The notes under the pieces were generated by a model that ran no database searches, had not been told where the DNA came from, and saw nothing but the letters and a program-made list of their open reading frames with translations. From an uncultured Clostridium sp. (GTDB lineage: Bacteria > Bacillota > Clostridia > Lachnospirales > Lachnospiraceae), in the NCBI GenBank assembly GCA_900551135.1, contig URUX01000157.1:1-5657 (forward strand): 5,657 nucleotides of DNA, written 5' to 3'. Both the position numbers and the translations under genes were made by a program. Position 1 is the first letter of the stretch. Every line of letters begins with the position of its first letter. Below, piece by piece: positions 1-5,657 of this stretch.

Positions 1-1
1 T

Positions 2-121
2 TCCAGACCGGAAGATTCGGAAGCTGTTTATGAATTTGTAGAAGATGACGGAGAATTGGAGTATCTGTACCGGATTTTTTCAGAATTGGTGTCAGATATG
101 GATATAGATTTAGAGCCCTAG
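2..121 (+). CDS. C-terminal tail of an acidic protein, probably DUF1292 family (5' end outside window)
   Basis: An open frame enters from the left edge and ends at TAG 119-121, giving 39 residues. The peptide is strongly acidic, with a stretch reading YEFVEDDGELEYLYRIFSEL and a tail DMDIDLEP. The pattern of a short strand (VYEFVED), an acidic turn and a helix with alternating hydrophobic residues (LYRIFSEL) fits the C-terminus of DUF1292 (YrzB-like) proteins. These are small acidic proteins of unknown function that are often encoded near ruvX, ireB, fur and RNase J genes in clostridia. No Fur-type cysteine pair is visible, which argues against a Fur C-terminus, although Fur is another common neighbour. 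The stop lies 21 bases before the RNase J start with no terminator between, so the two are probably co-transcribed. The family call is tentative because most of the protein is missing; the reading frame itself is well supported. Confidence 0.5.
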   Translation, partial: SRPEDSEAVYEFVEDDGELEYLYRIFSELVSDMDIDLEP

Positions 122-128
122 AGTTTTG

Positions 129-136
129 AAGGAGGT
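129..136 (+). promoter_or_regulatory. Ribosome binding site that fixes the TTG start of RNase J
   Basis: AAGGAGGT is a near-perfect Shine-Dalgarno sequence ending 6 bases before TTG at 143. An in-frame TGA occupies 140-142, directly before that TTG. No other in-frame ATG, GTG or TTG is seen before Met94, which already lies inside the metallo-beta-lactamase domain. The site therefore establishes both the rare TTG start and the long N-terminal extension. Confidence 0.85.
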
Positions 137-142
137 AATTGA

Positions 143-2023
143 TTGAAGACAGAACAGACAGTAAATACAGAACATGCAGGAGATGAAATAAAGGCTCCAA
201 AACCAGCGAGAAAGACGAAAAATTATCATGTAAACCGCAATCGCAGTTATGGAAGTGAATCCCGTGGGGTTAAAGAAGAAAGTTTTCATACAGCAGTTGA
301 AAATCCCAGACTTGTACGGGGAGGCAGACGACCGGTCAGCAGGGTAAAACGGGCAGCCTCGGAGAACAGATCCACGCCAAAAGTTAAGATTATTCCATTG
401 GGCGGATTAGAACAGATCGGTATGAATATTACCGCTTTTGAATGTGACGACAGCATTATTGTGGTAGACTGCGGTCTGGCATTTCCAAGTGATGATATGC
501 TGGGAATTGATTTGGTAATTCCGGATGTGACATATCTGGCGCAGAATATTGATAAAGTAAAAGGGTTTGTGATTACTCACGGTCATGAAGACCATATCGG
601 AGCTCTGCCTTACATTTTAAAACAGATTAATGTACCGGTTTACGGCACCAAGCTGACCATCGGCCTGATTGACAATAAGCTGAAGGAACACGGCATGTTA
701 AAAAATGTAAAGCGTAAGGTTATGAAACACGGGCAGTCTGTGAATTTAGGGTGTTTCCGCGTAGAATTTATCAAGACGAACCACAGCATTGCCGACGCTT
801 CTGCTCTGGCGATTTTTTCACCTGCCGGAGTCATTTTGCATACCGGTGACTTTAAGATTGATTATACTCCTGTATTTGGTGATTCCATAGATTTGCAGCG
901 CCTGGCAGAACTTGGAAAAAAAGGCGTGTTAGCCCTGATGTGCGACAGCACCAATGCCATCCGTCCAGGATTTACCATGTCAGAACGGACCGTTGGAAAG
1001 ACCTTTGACTCCATTTTTTCTGACCATACCAGCAGCCGGATTATTGTAGCCACCTTTGCATCCAATGTGGACAGGGTTCAGCAGATTATTAATTCTGCCA
1101 ATAAGTACAACCGGAAAGTAGTCATTGAAGGCCGAAGCATGGTCAATGTCATTACAACGGCAAGCGAACTGGGATATATTAATATTCCGGAGGGAACCCT
1201 GATTGATATTGAACAGTTGAAAAATTATCCGGAAGAGCAGACCGTACTGATTACTACAGGAAGCCAGGGTGAGTCGATGGCAGCCCTGTCCAGAATGGCT
1301 TCTTCCCTTCACCGCAAAGTGTCCATTATGCCTGGAGATGTGGTGATCCTGAGTTCTACACCGATTCCGGGCAATGAAAAGGCAGTTGCCAAGGTTATCA
1401 ATGAACTGTCCATGAAGGGAGCAGAAGTGATTTTCCAGGATACCCATGTATCGGGACATGCCTGTCAGGAAGAGATTAAACTGCTCTACTCCTTAATTCA
1501 TCCCACCTATTCCATTCCGATTCATGGCGAGTACCGCCACCGCATGGCCCAGGGAAGTCTGGCAGAATCGGTAGGAATCCCGAAAGAGAATGTAATAATG
1601 ATTAATTCCGGTGATGTGCTGGAACTGAATGAAGACAGCTGCAGCGTGGTGGATCATGTGCCTGCAGGCGGCATTCTGGTAGACGGACTGGGCGTAGGAG
1701 ACGTAGGCAATATTGTTCTCCGGGACAGACAGAATCTGGCGCAGAACGGTATTATTGTAGTAGTTCTTACATTAGAAAAGCACAGCAACCAGCTGCTTGC
1801 AGGGCCGGATATTGTGTCCAGGGGATTCGTCTATGTCCGTGAGTCAGAGGATCTGCTGGAGGAGGCTCAGACTGTGGTAGATGAGGCGGTTGCAGACTGC
1901 TTAAATCATCACATAGCAGACTGGGGCAAGATTAAGACAGTTATCCGTGACTGTTTAAGCGACTTTTTATGGAAGCGGATGAAGAGAAGCCCCATGATTC
2001 TGCCCATTATCATGGAAGTGTAA
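143..2023 (+). CDS. rnj: Ribonuclease J (metallo-beta-lactamase/beta-CASP RNase) with basic N-terminal extension
   Basis: This is a cytoplasmic zinc-dependent exo/endoribonuclease of the RNase J family, which matures rRNA and mRNA 5' ends and degrades mRNA in Firmicutes. Metallo-beta-lactamase motifs are intact: THGHEDHIG at residues 145-153 (His146, His148, Asp150, His151), His214 in TNHSIADA, and HTGDFK at 233-238. The beta-CASP part follows, with SGHA at 437-440 and HGEYRH at 461-466, the second being the usual RNase J metal/phosphate motif. A C-terminal domain runs from about 500 to 626, includes GPDIVSRGFVYVRE and ends KRSPMILPIIMEV, as expected for a full-length protein. At 626 residues it is longer than the usual ~555. 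The surplus is residues 1-78, which are rich in Lys, Arg, Asn and Ser, look disordered and precede the conserved VKIIPLGGLEQIGMN. Start is TTG with an ideal ribosome binding site. The next gene starts 13 bases after the stop. Family assignment is very secure; the function of the extension is unknown. Confidence 0.96.
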   Translation: MKTEQTVNTEHAGDEIKAPKPARKTKNYHVNRNRSYGSESRGVKEESFHTAVENPRLVRGGRRPVSRVKRAASENRSTPKVKIIPLGGLEQIGMNITAFECDDSIIVVDCGLAFPSDDMLGIDLVIPDVTYLAQNIDKVKGFVITHGHEDHIGALPYILKQINVPVYGTKLTIGLIDNKLKEHGMLKNVKRKVMKHGQSVNLGCFRVEFIKTNHSIADASALAIFSPAGVILHTGDFKIDYTPVFGDSIDLQRLAELGKKGVLALMCDSTNAIRPGFTMSERTVGKTFDSIFSDHTSSRIIVATFASNVDRVQQIINSANKYNRKVVIEGRSMVNVITTASELGYINIPEGTLIDIEQLKNYPEEQTVLITTGSQGESMAALSRMASSLHRKVSIMPGDVVILSSTPIPGNEKAVAKVINELSMKGAEVIFQDTHVSGHACQEEIKLLYSLIHPTYSIPIHGEYRHRMAQGSLAESVGIPKENVIMINSGDVLELNEDSCSVVDHVPAGGILVDGLGVGDVGNIVLRDRQNLAQNGIIVVVLTLEKHSNQLLAGPDIVSRGFVYVRESEDLLEEAQTVVDEAVADCLNHHIADWGKIKTVIRDCLSDFLWKRMKRSPMILPIIMEV

Positions 2024-2036
2024 AGAGGAATGCATT

Positions 2037-2429
2037 ATGAGCGAGACGACGAAAGATATTAACAAGGTAACGGGAGCCATTATCGGGATTTCGTTCCGGC
2101 TGATTATATATGCCATTGCCATTCTTCTGATTTATGAAGGAGCAGTCAAAGGCTATGAGTTCGGCCATGAGATTTTCTATGCTTCTTCAGTAGAGGAAGC
2201 GCCTGGGAGAGATATGGAAATTAATGTGCAGGCAGGAACTTCCGTATCTTCTGTAGGAAAAGAACTGGAGAAAAATGGACTCATCAACAACCGGTACTCC
2301 TTTATTATTCAGGCAAAGGTCTATGAATATGAGATTCAGCCTGGCAGTTACACTCTGAATACATCCATGACTTCCAGGGAGATTCTGGATGTGTTAAGTA
2401 CCGCTTCAGAATCAGGGGAAGAACCATGA
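2037..2429 (+). CDS. Short membrane protein with MltG/YceG-like N-terminal region, lacking the transglycosylase domain
   Basis: This 130-residue protein has a cytoplasmic N-terminus, one predicted membrane segment at about residues 12-34 (VTGAIIGISF then LIIYAIAILLIYEGAV) and an extracellular remainder. Residues 60-122 match the LysM-like N-terminal region of MltG (YceG): INVQAGTSVSSVGKELEKNG, then LINNRYSFIIQAKV, then IQPGSYTLNTSMTSREILDVL. In MltG that region precedes the endolytic murein transglycosylase domain, which cuts nascent glycan strands. Here the frame stops at 2429, so the catalytic domain and its glutamate are absent, and no remnant follows because the next gene starts at 2426. 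Start ATG 2037 has an AGAGGA site at 2024-2029. B. subtilis has full-length MltG (YrrL) just before the TrmR gene, so the position is conserved while the protein is shortened. It may bind glycan or divisome partners without cutting; that is inference. It could also be a decaying gene, but the intact frame, binding site and start-stop overlap argue against this. Confidence 0.8.
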   Translation: MSETTKDINKVTGAIIGISFRLIIYAIAILLIYEGAVKGYEFGHEIFYASSVEEAPGRDMEINVQAGTSVSSVGKELEKNGLINNRYSFIIQAKVYEYEIQPGSYTLNTSMTSREILDVLSTASESGEEP

Positions 2430-3073
2430 CAGAGAGAGAACGGATTTCAGATTTTATCGTTTCGCTGGACAGAGGCCATGGAAGCCTTTGCGACCAGATT
2501 GCACAAAAGGCCAGAGCCGAGGGAGTGCCTGTTATCCGGCCGGAGACAGCCTCATTTTTACAAACCATGACGGCAGCCATGGCGCCGGAGCATATTTTGG
2601 AAGTCGGGACGGCAGTAGGATATTCAGCCCTTTTGATGGCACAGGTTATGCCGGCGGACTGCCATATTACAACTATAGAAAAGTATGAAAAAAGAATTCC
2701 CCAGGCCAGGGAAAATTTCAGGCTGGCAAGTATGGAAGAAAAAATTACCCTGTTAGAAGGAGATGCAGGCCAGATTCTGGCAGAACTTTCAGGGACGTTT
2801 CAGATGATTTTCATGGATGCAGCAAAGGGACAGTATATTCACTGGCTTCCCGATGTACTGCGCCTTTTGGCTCCGGGAGGAATGCTGATCTCTGACAACG
2901 TGCTCCAGGATAATACCATTCTGGAGTCCAGATTTGCCATCGAACGGCGGGACAGAACCATACACAGCCGGATGAGGGAATACTTATATCAGTTAAAGAA
3001 CCATAAAGATCTGCTTACGTCCATTGTCCCCATAGGCGATGGAGTGACTATCAGCATAAAAACAAGGAAATAA
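2426..3073 (+). CDS. trmR: SAM-dependent O-methyltransferase, TrmR (YrrM)-like tRNA 5-hydroxyuridine methyltransferase
   Basis: This is a 215-residue class I methyltransferase of the O-methyltransferase family 3 (COMT-like) group. The SAM-binding motif I is LEVGTAVGYSALL at residues 58-70. An acidic residue ending strand 2 follows in TTIEK (Glu85), then EGDA at 111-114. FMDAAKGQY (Asp131) and SDNVL (Asp157, Asn158) supply the divalent-metal ligands expected in this family, and the C-terminal IGDGVTISIK is typical. B. subtilis TrmR (YrrM) methylates 5-hydroxyuridine at tRNA position 34 to 5-methoxyuridine. The specific assignment rests on context: an MltG-like gene before and a U32 (TrhP-like) gene immediately after, the same order as yrrL-yrrM-yrrN/yrrO. 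The start ATG overlaps the upstream stop (ATGA), with AGGGGAAG at 2414-2421, indicating translational coupling. The fold is certain; the tRNA substrate is inferred. Related enzymes act on catechols or other small molecules, but nothing nearby suggests that. Confidence 0.86.
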   Translation: MTERERISDFIVSLDRGHGSLCDQIAQKARAEGVPVIRPETASFLQTMTAAMAPEHILEVGTAVGYSALLMAQVMPADCHITTIEKYEKRIPQARENFRLASMEEKITLLEGDAGQILAELSGTFQMIFMDAAKGQYIHWLPDVLRLLAPGGMLISDNVLQDNTILESRFAIERRDRTIHSRMREYLYQLKNHKDLLTSIVPIGDGVTISIKTRK

Positions 3074-3074
3074 T

Positions 3075-4301
3075 ATGAGAAAAACAGAGTTATTAATTCC
3101 AGCCGGAAGTCTGGATGTATTAAAAACAGCCGTAATCTATGGCGCAGATGCTGTTTATATTGGAGGAGAAGCTTTTGGACTTCGGGCCAAGGCAAAGAAT
3201 TTCTCAAACCAGGAGATTCAGGAAGGAATCGCATTTGCCCATGACCGGGGGGTAAAAGTTTATATTACTGCAAATATTCTGGCTCATAATGATGATTTGG
3301 CCGGAGTAGAAAGCTACTTTCAGGAGTTGAAGGAACTTGCTCCGGATGCTCTGATTATTTCGGATCCGGGGGTCTTTGCCATTGCGCGCCGGATTCTGCC
3401 GGATATGGAACTGCATATCAGCACCCAGGCCAATAATACCAATTACGGTACTTACCAGTTCTGGCATGAACTAGGTGCAAAGAGAGTGGTTTCTGCCAGA
3501 GAACTTTCCCTGGCAGAGATTAAGGAAATCCGCGCCCATATCCCGGAAGATATGGAGATTGAAAGCTTTATTCACGGCGCAATGTGCATCTCCTATTCCG
3601 GACGGTGTCTGCTGAGCAATTATTTTACAGGCAGAGACGCCAACCAGGGAGCCTGCACCCATCCGTGCCGCTGGAAATATGCAGTGGTAGAGGAAACCAG
3701 ACCAGGAGAGTATATGCCGGTTTATGAGAATGAAAGAGGAACCTATATTTTTAATTCCAAGGACCTGTGTATGATTGAACACATTCCGGAGTTAATTGAC
3801 GCTGGTATTGACAGCTTTAAGATTGAGGGCCGGATGAAAACAGCTCTTTATGTGGCTACGGTGGCCAGAACCTACCGCAAAGCCATTGACGACTACCAGA
3901 AGGATCCGAAGCTTTATCAGGCAAATCTGGAGTGGTATAAAGAAGAGATTGGAAAGTGCACGTATCGGGAATTTACAACAGGCTTTTATTTTGGAAAGCC
4001 AGATGAAAATGCCCAGATTTATGACAGCAATACCTATGTAAAGAATTATACGTATTTGGGAACCGTAGAGGAAAGAGATGCTGCAGGCCGGTGCCGCATT
4101 GAACAGAAAAATAAGTTTTCTGTAGGCGAAACCATTGAGGTTATGAAACCGGACGGAAGAAATCTGATGGCTGTGGTAAAAGGAATCTGCGATGAAGAGG
4201 GGACTGCAAGGGAAAGTGCGCCTCATCCCAAGGAGATTTTGTGGGTAGAACTGGATCAGGAAACCGATGTCTATGATATTCTGCGCCGCCGCGAGCTATA
4301 A
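3075..4301 (+). CDS. trhP: Peptidase U32 family protein, TrhP-like tRNA U34 hydroxylation protein
   Basis: This 408-residue U32-family protein starts with the typical TELLIPAGSLDVLKTAVIYG and continues as a TIM-barrel-like domain (GADAVYIGG, TANILAHNDD, DALIISDPGVF, LHISTQANNTN). The U32 signature lies at residues 163-181: E-S-F-I-H-G-A-M-C-I-S-Y-S-G-R-C-L-L-S. Cys171, Cys178, Cys194 and Cys232 are candidate iron-sulfur ligands; Cys198 lies in the same segment (ACTHPCRWKY). The stretch DSFKIEGRMK at 246-255 is also characteristic. A C-terminal barrel-like domain covers about 320-405. Although named peptidases, the related TrhP proteins (E. coli YegQ, B. subtilis YrrN/YrrO) are needed for oxygen-independent formation of 5-hydroxyuridine at tRNA U34, using a prephenate-dependent pathway. 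The ATG lies one base after the methyltransferase stop, and its ribosome binding site AAGGA (3064-3068) is inside that gene's end. B. subtilis uses two U32 genes here; only one is present. Other U32 members act in 23S rRNA hydroxylation or ubiquinone synthesis, so the substrate is inferred from context. Confidence 0.88.
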   Translation: MRKTELLIPAGSLDVLKTAVIYGADAVYIGGEAFGLRAKAKNFSNQEIQEGIAFAHDRGVKVYITANILAHNDDLAGVESYFQELKELAPDALIISDPGVFAIARRILPDMELHISTQANNTNYGTYQFWHELGAKRVVSARELSLAEIKEIRAHIPEDMEIESFIHGAMCISYSGRCLLSNYFTGRDANQGACTHPCRWKYAVVEETRPGEYMPVYENERGTYIFNSKDLCMIEHIPELIDAGIDSFKIEGRMKTALYVATVARTYRKAIDDYQKDPKLYQANLEWYKEEIGKCTYREFTTGFYFGKPDENAQIYDSNTYVKNYTYLGTVEERDAAGRCRIEQKNKFSVGETIEVMKPDGRNLMAVVKGICDEEGTARESAPHPKEILWVELDQETDVYDILRRREL

Positions 4302-4324
4302 GGCCGGGGAGGCGCTTTGCCGTG

Positions 4325-4350
4325 GAAAAGCTGCCAGTGGCAGCTTTTCT
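4325..4350 (+). terminator. Probable intrinsic terminator or attenuator after the U32 gene
   Basis: A perfect 11-base inverted repeat, GAAAAGCTGCC at 4325-4335 and GGCAGCTTTTC at 4339-4349, flanks a 3-base loop (AGT). A G-T wobble at 4324/4350 can extend it. The GC-rich core GCTGCC/GGCAGC is followed by TTTTCT, the usual form of a Rho-independent terminator with A- and T-tracts pairing at the base. It starts 24 bases after the U32 stop. The T-run is short (TTTT then C) and partly inside the stem, so termination may be partial, leaving the downstream genes as a lower-expressed or separately transcribed unit. The repeat is symmetrical enough to work on either strand, but no converging gene is present. 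Confidence 0.65.
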
Positions 4351-4380
4351 CCATATAAGGCAGAAGGATAAACGTAACAG

Positions 4381-4389
4381 AGAAGGGAG
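4381..4389 (+). promoter_or_regulatory. Ribosome binding site supporting the GTG 4397 start of the YdcF-like gene
   Basis: AGAAGGGAG is a purine-rich Shine-Dalgarno sequence ending 7 bases before GTG at 4397-4399. The frame also has an upstream GTG at 4322, but that codon touches the terminator-like hairpin. Starting there would add 25 mostly hydrophilic residues ahead of the first membrane segment. The spacing and the hairpin both favour 4397. Confidence 0.7.
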
Positions 4390-4396
4390 TCAGCCG

Positions 4397-5224
4397 GTGA
4401 TAACAGTAATTTTGGCGATTCTGTCCGGACTTAGCGCAGTTTATGGAATCATTACATTTTTGTATTCCGGTATCAATACCGTTTGGCTGTGGGCCGGTTT
4501 AACCGCTTTTTTTGGAGCGCTGACCTGGGGAAATCATTACTATCTTCTTCACAAAAAAACAGTACCCATGTGGATTCCGGTATCAGCAGCCACATTTTGC
4601 TGCGCCTGCCTGGTAATTTTTGGGGTTATTGAGGGACTGATTTTTTTAAATGCTTCCGGCAATCCGGTTCAGAACCTGGATTACGTGATTGTACTGGGAG
4701 CCAGAGTAAAAAAAGACGGGATCAGCCGGTCATTGAAAGAACGACTGGATACGGCAATCCAGTATTCTGAGGAAAATCCGGAGACGGTATTTGTGCTTTC
4801 AGGAGGAAAGGGACCGGATGAGCCGGTTACGGAAGCAGAAGCCATGCGGGATTATCTGGTATACAATGGCATTTCTCCGGACAGACTTTTACTGGAGACC
4901 CATTCCACAAGTACAGTGGAAAACATTGCCTACAGCCGTCTGGTGATTGAAGAAGATCGGGCAAAGAGAAAAAACAGACAGGAACAAAAATCAGAAACGA
5001 TCCTGTTTTCCGGCAGCGAGATTGTGATGGCGCCGGATAAGCCTACCCAGGTGGGAATTTTAACTAGTGATTTCCATATCTTCCGGGCTAAAAAGATAGC
5101 GAAGGAGTGGGGAATCAAAGATGCGGCCGGGATTCCGTCTCCATCGGATCCGGTTTTATTTGTTCACCAGTGTGTAAGAGAAGCGCTGGCGGTTTTTAAA
5201 GACCGGGTTATGGGAAATATGTAA
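4397..5224 (+). CDS. Membrane-anchored YdcF/SanA-like (DUF218) protein
   Basis: From GTG 4397 the protein has 275 residues. The N-terminal part carries about three hydrophobic segments (roughly residues 1-24, 30-46 and 58-85), rich in Trp, Phe and Ile, so it is anchored in the membrane. A DUF218 domain follows: YVIVLGARVKKDG at 96-108, LKERLDTAI at 113-121, VFVLSGGKGPDE at 131-142, TEAEAMRDYL at 145-154, ETHSTSTVENI at 167-177 and ILTSDFHIFRAKKIA at 221-235. The GGKG, STST-EN and SDFH-RA motifs are the family hallmarks. DUF218 proteins (YdcF, SanA, ElyC) are linked to cell-envelope functions, but no general reaction is established, so no specific activity is claimed. A charged insert of about 28 residues at 187-215 separates ENIAYSRLVIEED from the SDFH strand. 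The gene follows a terminator-like hairpin and is only 20 bases from the next gene, so those two are probably co-transcribed. Domain call is secure; the start is probable. Confidence 0.85.
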   Translation: MITVILAILSGLSAVYGIITFLYSGINTVWLWAGLTAFFGALTWGNHYYLLHKKTVPMWIPVSAATFCCACLVIFGVIEGLIFLNASGNPVQNLDYVIVLGARVKKDGISRSLKERLDTAIQYSEENPETVFVLSGGKGPDEPVTEAEAMRDYLVYNGISPDRLLLETHSTSTVENIAYSRLVIEEDRAKRKNRQEQKSETILFSGSEIVMAPDKPTQVGILTSDFHIFRAKKIAKEWGIKDAAGIPSPSDPVLFVHQCVREALAVFKDRVMGNM

Positions 5225-5244
5225 ATTGGCAGAAAGGACAGACT

Positions 5245-5657
5245 ATGAGCAGAATAGAAGCATTAGAAGCATATAAGGTAATACAGCAGAGAGACATCCG
5301 GGAAATGAATTCCAAAGGATGGGTACTGGAACATAAACAGACAGGGGCCAGAGTATTCCTGATGGAAAATGACGATGAAAATAAAGTATTTTCCATTGGT
5401 TTCCGGACTCCTCCGGCAGACAGCACCGGACTTCCTCACATTCTGGAGCACAGTGTGCTGTGCGGTTCCGAAAAGTTTCCGGTAAAAGACCCCTTTGTAG
5501 AACTGGTAAAAGGTTCTTTAAACACCTTTTTAAATGCAATGACCTATCCGGATAAGACGGTTTATCCGGTTGCAAGCTGCAATGATAAGGATTTCCAGAA
5601 TCTGATGGATGAGTACAAGGAACACAAATTCTCCGACAATGACCGGAAGAACCTCCG
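5245..5657 (+). CDS. M16C zinc metalloprotease, PreP/falcilysin-like, N-terminal part (runs off window)
   Basis: The frame starts at ATG 5245 with AAAGGA at 5233-5238 and remains open to the right edge, giving 137 codons of a protein that is normally near 970 residues. The inverted zinc motif of M16 peptidases is intact: HILEH at residues 65-69 (His65, Glu68, His69), followed by SVLCGSEKFPVKDPF, which is typical of the PreP/Cym1/falcilysin group. Next come ELVKGSLNTFLNAMTYPDKTVYPVAS and NDKDFQNLMD. These enzymes degrade short unstructured peptides inside a closed two-halved chamber and are cytoplasmic in bacteria. The downstream glutamate zinc ligand is outside the window. After Asp122 the sequence (EYKEHKFSDNDRKNL) does not resemble the family, which normally continues with a conserved helix of the type VYxDAVxxPN. 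This suggests a junction, rearrangement or sequence-end artefact near 5611. Family call is very secure up to that point. Confidence 0.92.
   Translation, partial: MSRIEALEAYKVIQQRDIREMNSKGWVLEHKQTGARVFLMENDDENKVFSIGFRTPPADSTGLPHILEHSVLCGSEKFPVKDPFVELVKGSLNTFLNAMTYPDKTVYPVASCNDKDFQNLMDEYKEHKFSDNDRKNL

Noticed and set aside
980..1459. 159-residue open frame on the - strand inside the RNase J gene
   Set aside because: It is antisense to a well-conserved gene, shows no recognisable domain, and its composition matches a shadow frame.
3792..4226. 144-residue open frame on the - strand inside the U32 gene
   Set aside because: It is antisense to conserved coding sequence and has no family resemblance; it is a shadow frame.
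4354..4359. TATAAG as a -10 promoter element for the YdcF-like gene
   Set aside because: About 17 bases upstream only CTGCCA is found, inside the hairpin, which is a poor -35 match. The promoter cannot be supported from sequence alone.
4322..4396. GTG 4322 as the start of the YdcF-like gene (300-residue version)
   Set aside because: It sits at the base of the terminator-like hairpin and has no well-spaced ribosome binding site. The extra 25 residues are unlike the family, and GTG 4397 has a good site.
4468..4481. Inverted repeat CGGTAT-CA-ATACCG
   Set aside because: It is only 6 bp with a 2-base loop, lies inside the YdcF-like coding sequence, and is expected by chance.
5243..5575. 110-residue open frame on the - strand opposite the M16C gene
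   Set aside because: The + strand encodes an intact HxxEH metalloprotease start with a ribosome binding site, so the reverse frame is a shadow.

Overview
The window reads as a stretch of Firmicutes chromosome, most likely Lachnospiraceae or a related anaerobic clostridium. This is inferred from the protein families, the moderate GC content, the strong AGGAGG-type ribosome binding sites and the gene order. RNase J followed by an MltG-like protein, an O-methyltransferase and a U32 protein resembles the B. subtilis yrrL-yrrM-yrrN/yrrO neighbourhood. Every gene is on the + strand and gaps are tiny, so most of the window looks like one operon. I see no mobile element, CRISPR array, rRNA or tRNA.

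Layout: (1) positions 2-121, the acidic C-terminal tail of an upstream gene, probably a DUF1292 protein; (2) 143-2023, ribonuclease J with a TTG start and an unusual basic N-terminal extension of about 78 residues; (3) 2037-2429, a 130-residue membrane protein with only the N-terminal part of an MltG-like protein and no transglycosylase domain; (4) 2426-3073, a TrmR-like SAM-dependent methyltransferase overlapping the previous gene by 4 bases; (5) 3075-4301, a U32 (TrhP-like) protein starting one base after the methyltransferase stop; (6) 4325-4350, a strong hairpin that looks like an intrinsic terminator; (7) 4397-5224, a membrane-anchored YdcF/DUF218 protein, for which I prefer the GTG at 4397 over the longer frame opening at 4322; (8) 5245 to the window end, the start of an M16C (PreP/falcilysin-like) zinc metalloprotease.

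Functionally, genes 2, 4 and 5 concern RNA. RNase J processes and degrades RNA. The U32 protein and the methyltransferase form a plausible two-step pathway to 5-methoxyuridine at the tRNA wobble position (hydroxylation, then O-methylation). The MltG-like and YdcF proteins are membrane or envelope proteins. Nothing here is a clearly undescribed system. The points most worth a second look are the MltG-like protein without a catalytic domain, the RNase J extension, the compact tRNA-modification pair, and the last ~47 bases, where the M16C protein abruptly stops resembling its family.
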